Counted from the stretch's first letter, positions 44,169 through 54,253 are shown. The stretch is DNA of 64,000 nt from an uncultured Armatimonadota bacterium (GCA_903899015.1 CAIUHP010000068.1:1-64000), one strand, 5' to 3'. The notes: generated from the letters alone by a model not told the origin. A program made the numbers and translations.

Positions 44169-46730
44169 ATGCGGGCTGACACTATGACAAGGCAATTACA
44201 AGGAATACTTGTTTCACTTGGAATCTGCTGCCTGATTTTGCCAGCTTACGCTGACTATCCAACTTACGATTCTCAGCACAACGCCCAAGCAAGGGGTGTG
44301 TTCGACAAATCGCCCGTCGATCAGCCTTACTCCTATCTTCGCGACGGTAGCCTGACTGGTCCAAGCGTTTCAGAATCCCCCGATCCCCTTGTCTCTTATC
44401 GATGGAAGAATCCAAAATCGTCCGATCCACTTCAGATCTACGCTTTACGTCCTGTACGCGCCAAGTCCGAGACCGCCGGAGCTTTTCGGCAACTGGCTTC
44501 CCTTACGACTGGCCAGCCAGATGTCACGGTCTTGGAAGCAGGCTCCATTCAACTCGACTTCGGAGTCGAATCTCCGGCATGGATTGAGTTCGATAGCCCC
44601 GATAGTCCGGGCGGGGTCGAGATGGGAATCAGCGAGACCAACGTCCCCCGTATCGAGAAGACTGGGCAACCGGTGAAGCATGGCAACACTTACCGTCTTG
44701 AACTCAATGGTGAACTCTACGATGGAGTCCGATTTGCTTGGATCCGTACCAAGGCGTGCTCCCGTCCATGGCATATCACTGGCGTACGAGCCATGTGCCA
44801 AGCCAAACCCACGAACTACATCGGGAGCTTCTCCTGCAGTGATCCCAAGCTAACTCGTATCTGGTACACGGCAGCTTACGGAGTCCGAGCGGCCCTGTGT
44901 AAAGACTACTTTGGGGCGATCCTCATGGATCGGGGCGATCGAATGTCTTGGACCGGCGATGCCCATCCAGCCCAAGCCGCCGCCCTGGTCGCCTTTGCCA
45001 ATTACGACTTCATCAAGCAGAATCTCGCCAACACATCGACCCAAGACAACGGCATTCGGAGCTACTCGCTCTATTGGGTGTTGAGTCTGCTCGATTACTA
45101 CTCCTACACCGGCGATGGAAGCACGGTCCAATCTTTTCTTGCCAATGCCTGCAAGAAACTCGATTTAGCCTATCAAGACTTTGGAAAGAACCCGGGCCTC
45201 GGGTTCTATGGCTGGGACGAGCGCCTTGGTGCTGGCTTCGAGATTTGGTTCCGACCCGCGATCGAACCTCAGAACGCTTACAAGATGCTATGCATCCGGG
45301 TTTGGCACGAGTTTGCCCAAGCCATGGGCTCCATCGGACGGCTTGACTTGCGTGATCGGTATGAAGGATATGCCCGAACAAAATTGACCGAATTGACCCA
45401 CGCTCCGAGTTGGTCCTCACGCTTTGGAATTCATGCGGCAGCCGATGCCGTCAACACCGGACTACTCAATCGAGTGACCCAGGACGGACTTTACGAGCGT
45501 GAGTTCAAAGATCGGGTCAATCGCCTTTCGCTTTCTCCATTCAACGAATATTTCATCCTTCAAGCGTTGGGTCGGTTGCACAAATGGGATGACGCTCTTT
45601 GCTCGATTCGGGACATGTGGGGCGGGATGCTGGATTACGGCGGGACCACCCCGTTTGAAGTGTATCGGCCCTCCTGGAACCGGGTGATTGGCCCGAACTA
45701 TCCGGTTCCGAATACTCAGTGTGGAATCACCAGCCTGTGCCATCCGTGGGGTGCAGGAGTAGTCAAGTGGCTGAGTGAAGAGGTGCTGGGAGTTGTCCCA
45801 ACTGCACCCGGCTTCACGCGATTCAAGGTTACACCTCATTTGGCAGGATCACTCACTCGTGTATCTGGAGTAGTTCCCACCCCACATGGCGAAATCCGGT
45901 TCAGATTCGACCAGAAGTCAGGCCAGGGATCGCTTTCCGTTCCAAACGGCACCAGCAGCACGCTTGGAATCCCGAAGAATGGACGAGCCATCACATCCAT
46001 TTCGCTAAATGGTGTGGTTGTTTGGGATGCAAAGACCAAGGCGGCATCAAAAGGCACATTAAGCCATGAAGACTCAGACTTCTTTTACTTGGATGGCCTT
46101 CCCGCTGGGGAGCATTCCTTTGTTGCCGCGTTTGAGGGCAACGTAGCCCCTTACAAAGAATCCAAAGAAGTCTATGCGGCAAAGTTCGTCAAGAGGGACG
46201 CCCATACTCGCGGGGACTGGGGTCGGACTTACGGACGCGACGGTTATGTCCTCTGCGGCTACAGAGCTGACGGATCCGACCAGCAGATCCTTCCGGACTA
46301 CGTTCAATCCATCGATTTTTTTCGGGCGTTTCCCCACTCAGGCAGACCAGACTCCGTGAAATGGTTAGCCAGCACAACGGACCGCCGTGCATTGGCATCT
46401 GACCGCAAGACTGAACCCACTCGTGCGGCCACCTGCCTGTCCAACAGCGATCAAACGATGACGGCTACGATTCAGGTCAAGGGAGTGCACAAGTATCGTA
46501 TCGCGCTGTACTTCGTTGATTGGGATGGTCAGGGGCAGCAGACGGCAGTCGAGACTTTCGACGCCAACTCACTCCGGATGATTGCTCCGGTTGCGGTGCT
46601 TCGCGGGCATCGGGGAGGTTGCTACCTCGTGTTCGAATATGATCGATCGGTGAAATTCCGATTCGATAAAGTTCGTGGGGATACTGTGACCGTGAGTGGC
46701 CTGTTCTTCGATCCGATTTCGGACCACTAA
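44169..46730 (+). CDS. Exported GH78-like protein (alpha-L-rhamnosidase fold)
   Basis: About 853 residues from ATG 44169, chosen because it begins just before the signal peptide GILVSLGICCLILPAYA. The central domain is an (alpha/alpha)6 barrel of GH78 type: GSFSCSDPKLTRIWYTAAYG, then MDRGDRMSWTGDAH, and the C-terminal beta region with VTPHLAGSLTRVSGVVPTPHGEI. Where GH78 enzymes normally read R-D-E-R-x-G-W, this one reads R-G-D-R-M-S-W, so the usual acidic pair is changed. The last ~170 residues form an added beta domain, perhaps carbohydrate binding. Substrate uncertain; activity may differ from rhamnosidase. Confidence 0.78.
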   Translation: MRADTMTRQLQGILVSLGICCLILPAYADYPTYDSQHNAQARGVFDKSPVDQPYSYLRDGSLTGPSVSESPDPLVSYRWKNPKSSDPLQIYALRPVRAKSETAGAFRQLASLTTGQPDVTVLEAGSIQLDFGVESPAWIEFDSPDSPGGVEMGISETNVPRIEKTGQPVKHGNTYRLELNGELYDGVRFAWIRTKACSRPWHITGVRAMCQAKPTNYIGSFSCSDPKLTRIWYTAAYGVRAALCKDYFGAILMDRGDRMSWTGDAHPAQAAALVAFANYDFIKQNLANTSTQDNGIRSYSLYWVLSLLDYYSYTGDGSTVQSFLANACKKLDLAYQDFGKNPGLGFYGWDERLGAGFEIWFRPAIEPQNAYKMLCIRVWHEFAQAMGSIGRLDLRDRYEGYARTKLTELTHAPSWSSRFGIHAAADAVNTGLLNRVTQDGLYEREFKDRVNRLSLSPFNEYFILQALGRLHKWDDALCSIRDMWGGMLDYGGTTPFEVYRPSWNRVIGPNYPVPNTQCGITSLCHPWGAGVVKWLSEEVLGVVPTAPGFTRFKVTPHLAGSLTRVSGVVPTPHGEIRFRFDQKSGQGSLSVPNGTSSTLGIPKNGRAITSISLNGVVVWDAKTKAASKGTLSHEDSDFFYLDGLPAGEHSFVAAFEGNVAPYKESKEVYAAKFVKRDAHTRGDWGRTYGRDGYVLCGYRADGSDQQILPDYVQSIDFFRAFPHSGRPDSVKWLASTTDRRALASDRKTEPTRAATCLSNSDQTMTATIQVKGVHKYRIALYFVDWDGQGQQTAVETFDANSLRMIAPVAVLRGHRGGCYLVFEYDRSVKFRFDKVRGDTVTVSGLFFDPISDH

Positions 46731-46850
46731 ATGCGACTGAGGTATTCGCTAGCCTTAGATCAAAATTGGGCGCAAAATGCATCGCGATCAGGTGAATGCT
46801 GATTTCATAGCGATCTACCTCGACACGTTGAATATTTAGCTATTTGAGGC

Positions 46851-46872
46851 TTACTCTTACAAGTAAGAGTAA
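46851..46872 (+). promoter_or_regulatory. Perfect palindrome at the vapB start, candidate antitoxin operator
   Basis: TTACTCTTAC-AA-GTAAGAGTAA is a perfect 10-bp inverted repeat ending 3 bases before the vapB ATG. It covers the ribosome binding region. Toxin-antitoxin operons are normally repressed by the antitoxin on such a palindrome. Confidence 0.7.
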
Positions 46873-46875
46873 GAA

Positions 46876-47109
46876 ATGCGGATAACGTCAAAAGGGCAGG
46901 TTACGATACCGGTGGAGATTAGGGAGCTTGCTGGCTTACTTCCCAACACGGAAGTTGAGTTCAAATTTGATGGTGAAGTTGTCTTCATCGTCAAGGCTCA
47001 ACATGGAAAAGGGTCTACGCGATGCTCTCGGCTCGTCGCTCAATTACGCGGTAAAGGGGACGTAGCACTGAGTACTGACGAGATCATGGCACTCACTAGA
47101 GGTGAATAA
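46876..47109 (+). CDS. AbrB-fold antitoxin (VapB type)
   Basis: 77 residues: a SpoVT/AbrB swapped-hairpin DNA-binding domain (MRITSKGQVTIPVEIRE, LLPNTEVEFKF) followed by a C-terminal tail that would cover the toxin. It would neutralise a PIN-domain RNase and repress its own operon, probably through the palindrome just upstream. The reading frame is complete, although the toxin gene behind it is frameshifted. Confidence 0.85.
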   Translation: MRITSKGQVTIPVEIRELAGLLPNTEVEFKFDGEVVFIVKAQHGKGSTRCSRLVAQLRGKGDVALSTDEIMALTRGE

Positions 47110-47121
47110 ACGGCTCCATGT

Positions 47122-47518
47122 TTGGTGGATAGTAATGTCATTCTCGATATCTTAACGCTAGATTCACGTTGGCTTGAATGGAGCGAGGCGGCTATCCAGG
47201 AAGCGGCAGACTCGTCCCGCCTTATTATTAACCCTATCATTTTTTGGCGAGATATCTATCCGATTTACAACAATTGAAGAATTGGAGGCGAGCGTGCCTC
47301 GAACCATGATCGAACGAGAGCCCATTCCGTTCGAAGCTGCTTTTTTAGCATGCAAATGCTTTAACGAGTATCGCAAACGAGGGGGTTCCAAAACGTCTAC
47401 TCTTCCAGACTTCATAGTAGGAGCCCACGCAGCTGTTGCCGGTTACACGCTTATTACTCGGGACTCGGCCAGGTTTCGCACCTACTTTCCTTCCCTCAAC
47501 ATCGTTGCGCCAAACTAA
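47122..47518 (+). pseudogene. VapC-type PIN-domain toxin, frameshifted
   Basis: From TTG 47122 the peptide LVDSNVILDILT begins a typical PIN domain, and the frame then hits TGA at 47275-47277. Removing one T from the six-T run at 47240-47245 restores INPIIFGEISIRFTT and the frame continues to 47518. The restored protein (~131 residues) has all four acidic residues of the PIN site: Asp in VDSN, Glu in GEIS, Asp in LPDF and Asp in TRDSARF. It follows vapB by 12 bases. Either the toxin is inactive or the base is a sequencing error in the homopolymer. Confidence 0.85.
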
Positions 47519-47723
47519 GCTTTTGAGCTGACCTTCCAGTTAGGTTGGAGTGCAGTAAATCGTCGTGATCAGGTGAATCGACCTCGAGCGAAACCCTGTT
47601 GTCAGCGAGTTCTAACTTGATAGGGTGATGGGTTGCGAATGGAGGTAACTCGAAATCTTGGAACCGATCTAATGCGACCCGCCATGGCTTATGTCGCTGC
47701 ATGCGAAAGGCTTGCACCAACAT
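47496..47723 (-). CDS. Short open frame, doubtful
   Basis: 75 codons on the minus strand between the broken vapC and the broken glycosyltransferase. The segment LPPFATHHPIKLELADNRVSLEVDSPDHD is protein-like but matches no family I know. It overlaps vapC by 23 bases at their ends. It may be a gene fragment. Confidence 0.2.
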   Translation of the reverse strand: MLVQAFRMQRHKPWRVALDRFQDFELPPFATHHPIKLELADNRVSLEVDSPDHDDLLHSNLTGRSAQKLSLAQRC

Positions 47724-47778
47724 GGCGGGATAAGTCGCTTCGAAGATGCGAAAAACTCAAAGCTCGGGCGTGAGTGCT

Positions 47779-48873
47779 TCACGGAAGGCTGGTGACGAAG
47801 GAAACGAGCTCTTTGGAACCGGCTAATGCTTGCTGAGCTATGGCTCGCTGGACTCCAAAATTCGTTTCGCGCATTTGGGAGACTTCAGCTGGGACGGGCA
47901 TGTCGTCATCGAGGCGAACGAATTGATATCCAAAGGTTGGGTAGTCACCAATGGCGGGAGAGTCTACGATGGGGATCACTCCATGCGAGAGATACTCGGC
48001 CATTTTCGTCGGAGACGAAACTTGGTTGACGATGGAGTCTTCGCGAAGGATCAGGCCGAACTCAAATTGACTCAGCTTCGCGGCAAGCTCTTCCGGAGGC
48101 ACCGAATCGGTTTGGCCTATGAATGGCTGACCGAAGGCCGACTCGTATTCCTTTGAAACTCCGACAGGATCGGGCGTGAAGAAGGAAAAGGTCATTTCCG
48201 GGTGTTAATAGACAAACTTCAACATCTTATCCATTTGCTGCCAAGGTTGAAATCCTCCCGCGTAAACAACACTGTTGGGCGTTCGGTTGCGGCCCGAATC
48301 GCCGATTAACATGCCAGAACTGATTGGCAAGACGAGCGCGCGGGCGATTTTTGCCTTTGTCTGCACATGCTTCAACAGCTCCTGCGACACCGAGATAATG
48401 AGCTGGGATTTCTCGACGGCTAACTTCTCAAGGTCAACCAGCAATTTGCTTCGATCAGCATCACCGGCCATGTTGGTTTCTTCTGGTACCGCTCCGTGCA
48501 GGTCGAGAATGCGGCACTTTGACGCTGCAAATAGTTGAGATTCAAGCGGGTTTTCGATGGAGAGGATGCTGTGAGCATATCCACACCGTGTCGACCTAGC
48601 CAACTTCAAGGCAAGGAGCCGATGCGCAGGGTTGCGTCGAGAGAACTGTATTTCAACGCCCCCATTATCAATCTCTCGAATCCTAGGCTGCAGCAAGTGA
48701 ATCGGGCCATCCGTCCGAATATAGATCCGTCGGACGCTCTTAGCAAAGATTCGATCAATCGCCCATATTCGCTGGTAGAAGCCGTCTCGGCGATCCACCT
48801 CAGTCGGATACCGAACCGTAAAACACACCGACGGTGCCGATTTCGCGAATGAAATGAGTTCAGATGTGGTCAT
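47779..48873 (-). pseudogene. Glycosyltransferase family 4-like gene broken by an in-frame stop
   Basis: The upstream part (ATG 48873 to 48208) ends in VVYAGGFQPWQQMDKMLKFVY, a glycosyltransferase group 1 linker and start of the donor-binding domain. It is cut by TAA at 48205-48207. After HPE the same frame continues without shift into MTFSFFTPDP, EELAAKLSQFEFGLILRED and PTKMAEYLSHGVIPIVDS, the donor-sugar site. Joined, this is ~364 residues, a full enzyme. A single base change in an AAA, CAA or GAA codon would explain the stop. Its acceptor is unknown. Confidence 0.8.
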
Positions 48874-49000
48874 AAGGCCTGCCAATTGGACCAAGGTTAC
48901 TGCGATCGACGCGTGTGAGTGAAGCAATTGGCGACTAGGCCCCGAATTCGCTATATGAATTGCTCACATGTCGTAATATCCCGGAAGGACGCAACTGACT

Positions 49001-50353
49001 ATGGCAGAACGACGAACCCATGATCTTAAGCGTTTTTACGATCTGCTTTACCGACTTGAATCGGTGAATGGAGGAAAGTGCAAGCTAGGGGACTGCAATC
49101 AAGAGACGCCCATGCCCACGCGAGGGGTGTACTTCTTCTTTGAGGAAGGCGAGCGCCGAAGCGATTCAGGATCTGGTCTTCGAGTGGTTCGGGTTGGAAC
49201 ACACGGTTTGAATATTGGAGGGAAAACGACGCTTTGGACTCGAATTTCCAAGCACAAAGGGGATGAGGATTCGGAAGGAGGAAATCATAGAAACTCAGTT
49301 TTCCGGCTGCTCGTTGGGGCTTCGATGCTGCGCCGTGACGGTAGGGAGCTGAATACCTGGGGTGTAGGGGACACCGCACCACAGTCCATTTCCGTTGACG
49401 AAGTGGAACACGAGCAGGAAGTAACTAGGGTCGTGCGCCGGATGCCTCTCCTGTGGCTGGAAGTACCCGATGAATCAGGCCCCAACAGCTTACGCGGGGT
49501 GATTGAGCGGAATTCAATTGCGTTGCTCAGTAACTATAAGAAGACACCACTCGACAAGCCCTCAAAAGGTTGGCTTGGTCTTCATTCCAATCGTGAGAAG
49601 GTCCGAAATTCAGGATTATGGAATTCAAACCACGTTGAAGAACCTTATGACCCAGCATTTCTTGAAACGTTCGAGAGTCTGTTAATGCCCGTCCCTTCAG
49701 GACCTCAGACCGCAATCATTCAATGTGCAGGTTCAAAAGCGTTGTTCGCAGGTTCAATGCGAACGCGGGAAGGCAAGCCAGTCGAGTTTGTCGCCGATCC
49801 AAGAAATGCTCCGATCAACTCAAGAATTCATTACGCTCATCCTGATGATGTTTCCGACACAGGACGGCGCTGGCGAGACGAACTCCTCGATTACAATGCG
49901 GCCCCAGGAGACAATCCGCTTCGATTGTTTCCGGCATGGCGTCTCTACCAGAATCCCGCTTATGCTCAGCTCGTGAGGAAGTTAGGAGTCGAGAATGTTT
50001 ACATCCTCTCCGCCGGATGGGGCTTGATCCGAGCAGACTTCCTAACTCCAAAGTACGACATCACCTTTAGTCAAAACGCAGAACCACACAAGCTTAGGCG
50101 AAGTTTGAACATCTACCGCGACCTCAACATGCTTCCCGAGCAATTCAACGGCGAGCTAGTCTTCTTTGGCGGACTGTCTTACCTCCCGCTCTTAGAGAAA
50201 TTACTGAGTGGCACGTCGTGTCGCAAGAAGATCTTCCACATCTCGTCACGCATGCCCAAAATGTTCGGGTTTGAATTTGAGCGGTATGAAGCCACTCAAT
50301 CGCAGAATTGGCACTACGAATGCGTGGACTGGTTTCTGAAGAATCTGACGTAA
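49001..50353 (+). CDS. GIY-YIG-like nuclease fused to a DUF6884/YaaA-like domain
   Basis: 450 residues. Residues ~40-160 look like a divergent GIY-YIG nuclease: RGVYFFFEEGE, then VRVGTHG in place of YIG, the Arg in TLWTRISKHKG and a later Glu in DEVEHEQE. The C-terminal half (from ~235) has IIQCAGSK, then PAWRLYQNPAYAQL, VYILSAGWGLI and PKYDITFS, the pattern of DUF6884-type small-molecule or nucleotide-binding domains. It stands just upstream of the type I restriction locus, so a role in foreign-DNA defence is inferred. GGAAGGA precedes the ATG. Confidence 0.6.
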   Translation: MAERRTHDLKRFYDLLYRLESVNGGKCKLGDCNQETPMPTRGVYFFFEEGERRSDSGSGLRVVRVGTHGLNIGGKTTLWTRISKHKGDEDSEGGNHRNSVFRLLVGASMLRRDGRELNTWGVGDTAPQSISVDEVEHEQEVTRVVRRMPLLWLEVPDESGPNSLRGVIERNSIALLSNYKKTPLDKPSKGWLGLHSNREKVRNSGLWNSNHVEEPYDPAFLETFESLLMPVPSGPQTAIIQCAGSKALFAGSMRTREGKPVEFVADPRNAPINSRIHYAHPDDVSDTGRRWRDELLDYNAAPGDNPLRLFPAWRLYQNPAYAQLVRKLGVENVYILSAGWGLIRADFLTPKYDITFSQNAEPHKLRRSLNIYRDLNMLPEQFNGELVFFGGLSYLPLLEKLLSGTSCRKKIFHISSRMPKMFGFEFERYEATQSQNWHYECVDWFLKNLT

Positions 50354-50473
50354 TCGCCTTACATCTCGTCTACGAAGAATACGCAACCTGGACCGATGTT
50401 TACTTCGGCATGGCGTGATCATGTGCATGAGCTATGCACTCGCATTGTAGTAGACTTACGATTAGAGGTTCAT

Positions 50474-51262
50474 ATGGTTCTAACTACAATTATTGCTTCA
50501 CTCTCGTTGCTGCAGGCAAGTCAATCAGCACTACCACCTGCACTCCAAATTGATCAGTCGGCATGGGATCGCATGTATGCGAAAGGGTTTGACGATGCTG
50601 ATCACCGAAGGAAGCTCGAAAGCATGTCAGACAAATTCAAACGGGGAATTGGAAAAATAAGGACTGCACCTCTTCGCGAAGAAACGGTCAGCTGGCTTTG
50701 GTATGTAGACCCGATGATTCAAGCATATGCATCTGGTTGGAATGCTCGGCACCTCTTTATGAGCGACGAAGAAGTAAGGAAGATGAAGGCTCAGGCTTAT
50801 GAAGCGATCTCAAAAGGACGAAAGCATCTGTACTTCAACGGCGTACTAAATATTTTGCCCAGCTTTGGGGGCCCCGGCGGTCGTATCGATCACAGGTCGA
50901 CTCCAGAGGAATTGAAGGGAGTGCGGATCGTCTTACAAATTGCGGATCGCATTTACCAACCCCAGAGGCAACCAGGCGATCTCGAACAAAAGGCTAATAT
51001 CGGCGAAAATGACCGCGTCGATACAGAAACATCAAGCACCTATTCCAGTTGGGGTAGCGCGACAAGCTACTATCAAGTCCTGAGAACACAGAAATTCGAC
51101 TATTACCAGGGGGTCTTCAATGTTGTATTCGATCTCTTTGATGCCGATGGCACACCACGCGTGAAGTCCGGGGATAAAGTGATAACCGCGATCGTGATCT
51201 ACGGACCGAACGAACGGAAAGCGGTTTATAACATCGACGACTTTCTAGCAATCAGAAAATAA
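50474..51262 (+). CDS. Exported protein of unknown function
   Basis: 262 residues from ATG 50474, which has GAGG 6 bases upstream and begins a signal peptide (MVLTTIIASLSLLQASQSAL). The mature protein holds a helical start (SAWDRMYAKGFDDADHRRKLESM) and a C-terminal beta part (QGVFNVVFDLFDADG). An upstream frame from 50396 is not needed. No family is recognised. It lies between the nuclease fusion and hsdM and may be unrelated to either. Confidence 0.65.
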   Translation: MVLTTIIASLSLLQASQSALPPALQIDQSAWDRMYAKGFDDADHRRKLESMSDKFKRGIGKIRTAPLREETVSWLWYVDPMIQAYASGWNARHLFMSDEEVRKMKAQAYEAISKGRKHLYFNGVLNILPSFGGPGGRIDHRSTPEELKGVRIVLQIADRIYQPQRQPGDLEQKANIGENDRVDTETSSTYSSWGSATSYYQVLRTQKFDYYQGVFNVVFDLFDADGTPRVKSGDKVITAIVIYGPNERKAVYNIDDFLAIRK

Positions 51263-51275
51263 ACGGCTGGCACCA

Positions 51276-51314
51276 AACTGATCAGGTTTAAGCTTAAGTT
51301 TGAACCTGATAGTT
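51276..51314. terminator. Imperfect hairpin after the exported unknown
   Basis: Arms AACTGATCAGGTT and AACCTGATAGTT pair 12 bases with one bulged G around a 14-base loop. It starts 14 bases after the stop codon. There is no T-tract, so it may be rho-linked or a leader structure of hsdM. Confidence 0.4.
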
Positions 51315-51419
51315 GCGACTGGACAACTGCACAGCTTGATTGCTGGCATACGGCAAAACTATGTTTATCTTGCTTCGGCTAGGTGGGACCTTGCAGACTG
51401 AACGGGTGAGTGGAAACGT

Positions 51420-53042
51420 ATGAAGTGGGTGGCGCCGACGGAACGGGATTTGAACAACCAGACGCTGGAGAAGCGGCTTTGGGAGGCGGCGGACCAGTTT
51501 CGGGCGAATAGTGGACTTACTGCCGCTCAATACTCTCAGCCGATTCTGGGACTTATCTTTCTCCGGTTTGCGGAGTCGCGGTTTGAACAGCGACGAACGC
51601 AGTTAGTCGCCGCTGGAGCATCCAGCCGCCAAGGATCGCGAGTGGATGACAAGACTGCTTATCATGCGGAAGGTGTGATCTTCCTGGTCGAATCCGCCCG
51701 GTATGCCCACTTGCTCAGCTTGCCAGAGGGAGCCGACATTGGTGGGGCGATCAACACCGCGATGCGTGACATTGAGCGGGACAACATCGCTCTCGCGGGT
51801 GTTCTGCCCAAGACCTACAACATTTTTAGCGGTCAGTTACTCAAAGATCTGCTCAAGAAAGTGTCCGAGATTCCAGTGAGTTTGGAATTCGATGCATTCG
51901 GTCGGATTTATGAATACTTCCTCGGTGAATTTGCCCGTACCGAAGGGAGCAAAGGGGGCGAGTTCTATACGCCTAGCCCGATTGTTCGCTTACTGGTAGA
52001 AGTGCTCGAACCGTACCACGGCCGAATTTTGGACCCAGCCTGCGGAAGCGGGGGCATGTTCGTTCAAAGCGCCCGATTCGTTTCCGAACACAAGAGTGAT
52101 CCCAGCGCCGAATTGAGTATTTTCGGAGTCGAGAAGACGGATGAAACCGGCAAGTTGGCCCGAATGAACCTGGCGATCCACGGGCTCGAAGGGGACATCA
52201 AGCATGGCGGTGAGATCAACAGCTATTACGACGATCCTCATACTGCGGTCGGACGCTTTGACTTCGTCCTCGCCAACCCGCCGTTCAACGTGAACGCGGT
52301 GGATAAAGAGCGATTGGCCGCGAATACTGGATCAGGAAAGCGGTACCCGCTTGGCCTTCCTCGGCCTGACAATGCGAATTATCTCTGGATTCAGCTTTTC
52401 TATTCGTCACTCAACGAAAAAGGCCGCGCCGGATTCGTTATGGCGAATTCCGCTTCGGACGCAAGGTCGTCTGAGCAAGACATCCGCCAGCAACTAATCG
52501 AAGACAGTGCTGTCGATGTCGTGGTCGCCGTCGGCCCCAACATGTTCTACACCGTCACCCTCCCTTGCACCCTTTGGTTTTTGGATAAGGGCAAGAAGGG
52601 AACCAACCGAGAAGACAAGGTTCTCTTCCTAGACGCCCGCCACGTCTACCGCCAAATCGACCGAGCCCACCGAGACTGGACCTCAAGCCAAATCGGTTTC
52701 CTCGCCAACGTCGTGAGGCTCTACCGAGGCGAGCAACCCGACTTCACCCTTGGAGGAGACGAGGCAAAAGAGAAACTGGCCGAAGTCTTCACCTCCGGAT
52801 TCGAATACCAAGACGTCCTCGGCCTCTGCAAGTCCGCGAGGAGAGCAGAGATCGCCGCTCAAGGTTGGTCTTTGAATCCTGGGCGGTATGTGGGAGTAGC
52901 TCCAGGGGAGGATGTTAGTGATGATGACTTTCGAGAAAAGTTATTGGCTCTGAATGAGGAACTATCAACGCTAAATCTGAAGGCTAGAGAGCTAGAAGCC
53001 GCTATTTCCCAGAATGTGGCCGAGTTAATGGTGGAAGCTTAG
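51420..53042 (+). CDS. hsdM: Type I restriction-modification methyltransferase subunit
   Basis: 540 residues. N-terminal helical HsdM domain ([23 protein letters not shown]), then an adenine-N6 methyltransferase with SAM motif [11 protein letters not shown] and catalytic NPPF. It modifies host sites and, with HsdS, forms the methylase core. Its TAG stop is immediately followed by the hsdS GTG, so translation is coupled. Confidence 0.95.
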   Translation: MKWVAPTERDLNNQTLEKRLWEAADQFRANSGLTAAQYSQPILGLIFLRFAESRFEQRRTQLVAAGASSRQGSRVDDKTAYHAEGVIFLVESARYAHLLSLPEGADIGGAINTAMRDIERDNIALAGVLPKTYNIFSGQLLKDLLKKVSEIPVSLEFDAFGRIYEYFLGEFARTEGSKGGEFYTPSPIVRLLVEVLEPYHGRILDPACGSGGMFVQSARFVSEHKSDPSAELSIFGVEKTDETGKLARMNLAIHGLEGDIKHGGEINSYYDDPHTAVGRFDFVLANPPFNVNAVDKERLAANTGSGKRYPLGLPRPDNANYLWIQLFYSSLNEKGRAGFVMANSASDARSSEQDIRQQLIEDSAVDVVVAVGPNMFYTVTLPCTLWFLDKGKKGTNREDKVLFLDARHVYRQIDRAHRDWTSSQIGFLANVVRLYRGEQPDFTLGGDEAKEKLAEVFTSGFEYQDVLGLCKSARRAEIAAQGWSLNPGRYVGVAPGEDVSDDDFREKLLALNEELSTLNLKARELEAAISQNVAELMVEA

Positions 53043-54188
53043 GTGGAAGCCGGAATTACAACTCGCCTTGTTGAACTCGGAGATGTAATCGATGTTTTCG
53101 ACAATCAAAGAGTTCCGTTGAGTGGAAGCCAGAGACGATTGCGACAAGGAAACTTCCGGTATTACGGGGCCCAGGGAGTCATTGATTCAATTGATGACTT
53201 CATCTTTGACGGACAGTACGTTTTAGTGGCAGAGGACGGAGAGAATCTGAACAGCCGCAAATTACCATTGGCACTCATCGCTCAGGGCAAGTTTTGGGTT
53301 AACAATCATGCACACGTCATCAAGGGAAGACCGAAAGTCTTAGATGACCACTACTTACTCTACTGCCTGAACCAAATGGATATTCGACCATTCGTTACAG
53401 GAGCCGCTCAACCCAAACTATCCCAAGGAAATCTTAGACGCATCGAAATTGAGCTTCCTCCGCTCGAAGAGCAACGCCGCATCGCAGGAATCCTGTCGGT
53501 TTACGACGACCTGATCGAAAACTGCCAGCGCCGAATCAAAATCCTAGAAGAAATGGCGCGCAGCCTCTACCGCGAATGGTTCGTCCACTTCCGCTACCCC
53601 GGCCACGAATCAGTCCCCCTAATCAACTCCCCCGTTGGCCCAATTCCTAAAGGGTGGGATGTTCTCTTGTTAGGAGAAGCGTGCGAGCTTGTCATGGGGC
53701 AATCGCCTAAATCTGAGCACTATAACAGTGACGGGATTGGCTATCCATTTCACCAAGGCGTGACAGACTTTGGAACCCGCTATCCAACGGATCGACTATT
53801 TTGCTCCGTTGTCGGGAGAATGTCAAAACCAGGAGATATCTTGTTTAGCGTGAGAGCGCCAGTTGGGCGCCTAAACATTGCGAAAAATGCAATTGTCCTT
53901 GGTCGAGGCTTGTCGGCAATTAGGGCTAAGGATGGACTCCAAGAGCTACTCTGGGAGAATTTGTCGAATCTCTTCACTCAAGTCGATATGATTGGAAACG
54001 GTTCCATCTTCAACTCAGTCACGAAGGCTGACGTCTACAACGTTAAGCTCGTTTATCCCGATCCAACAATTGGCGAACATGCAAACGGCCTCCTGAAACC
54101 AATGCATAAAGAAATCGGTGCTCTATCTGAGATGATTTCCAACCTTTCGGTGACTCGCGAGCTACTTCTCTCCAAATTATTCAAATAA
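53043..54188 (+). CDS. hsdS: Type I restriction-modification specificity subunit
   Basis: 381 residues with two target-recognition domains (from ~residue 4 and ~195), separated by conserved helices (LPPLEEQRRIAGILSVYDDLIENCQRRI). The second half repeats the pattern LLLGEACELVMGQSPKSEHYN to NVKLVYP. Each domain reads one half of a bipartite site. GTG start, no gap to hsdM. Confidence 0.93.
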   Translation: MEAGITTRLVELGDVIDVFDNQRVPLSGSQRRLRQGNFRYYGAQGVIDSIDDFIFDGQYVLVAEDGENLNSRKLPLALIAQGKFWVNNHAHVIKGRPKVLDDHYLLYCLNQMDIRPFVTGAAQPKLSQGNLRRIEIELPPLEEQRRIAGILSVYDDLIENCQRRIKILEEMARSLYREWFVHFRYPGHESVPLINSPVGPIPKGWDVLLLGEACELVMGQSPKSEHYNSDGIGYPFHQGVTDFGTRYPTDRLFCSVVGRMSKPGDILFSVRAPVGRLNIAKNAIVLGRGLSAIRAKDGLQELLWENLSNLFTQVDMIGNGSIFNSVTKADVYNVKLVYPDPTIGEHANGLLKPMHKEIGALSEMISNLSVTRELLLSKLFK

Positions 54189-54253
54189 CTGGCTTGCAGC
54201 GGCATAGACTGTCTGCAGACGAGGCGACGCCCAAAAACGCAAATTGATTTAAG

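Noticed and set aside
54211-54220. GTCTGCAGAC palindrome between hsdS and the DUF262 gene
   Set aside because: A single 10-base palindrome is expected by chance and has no T-tract or repeat partner.
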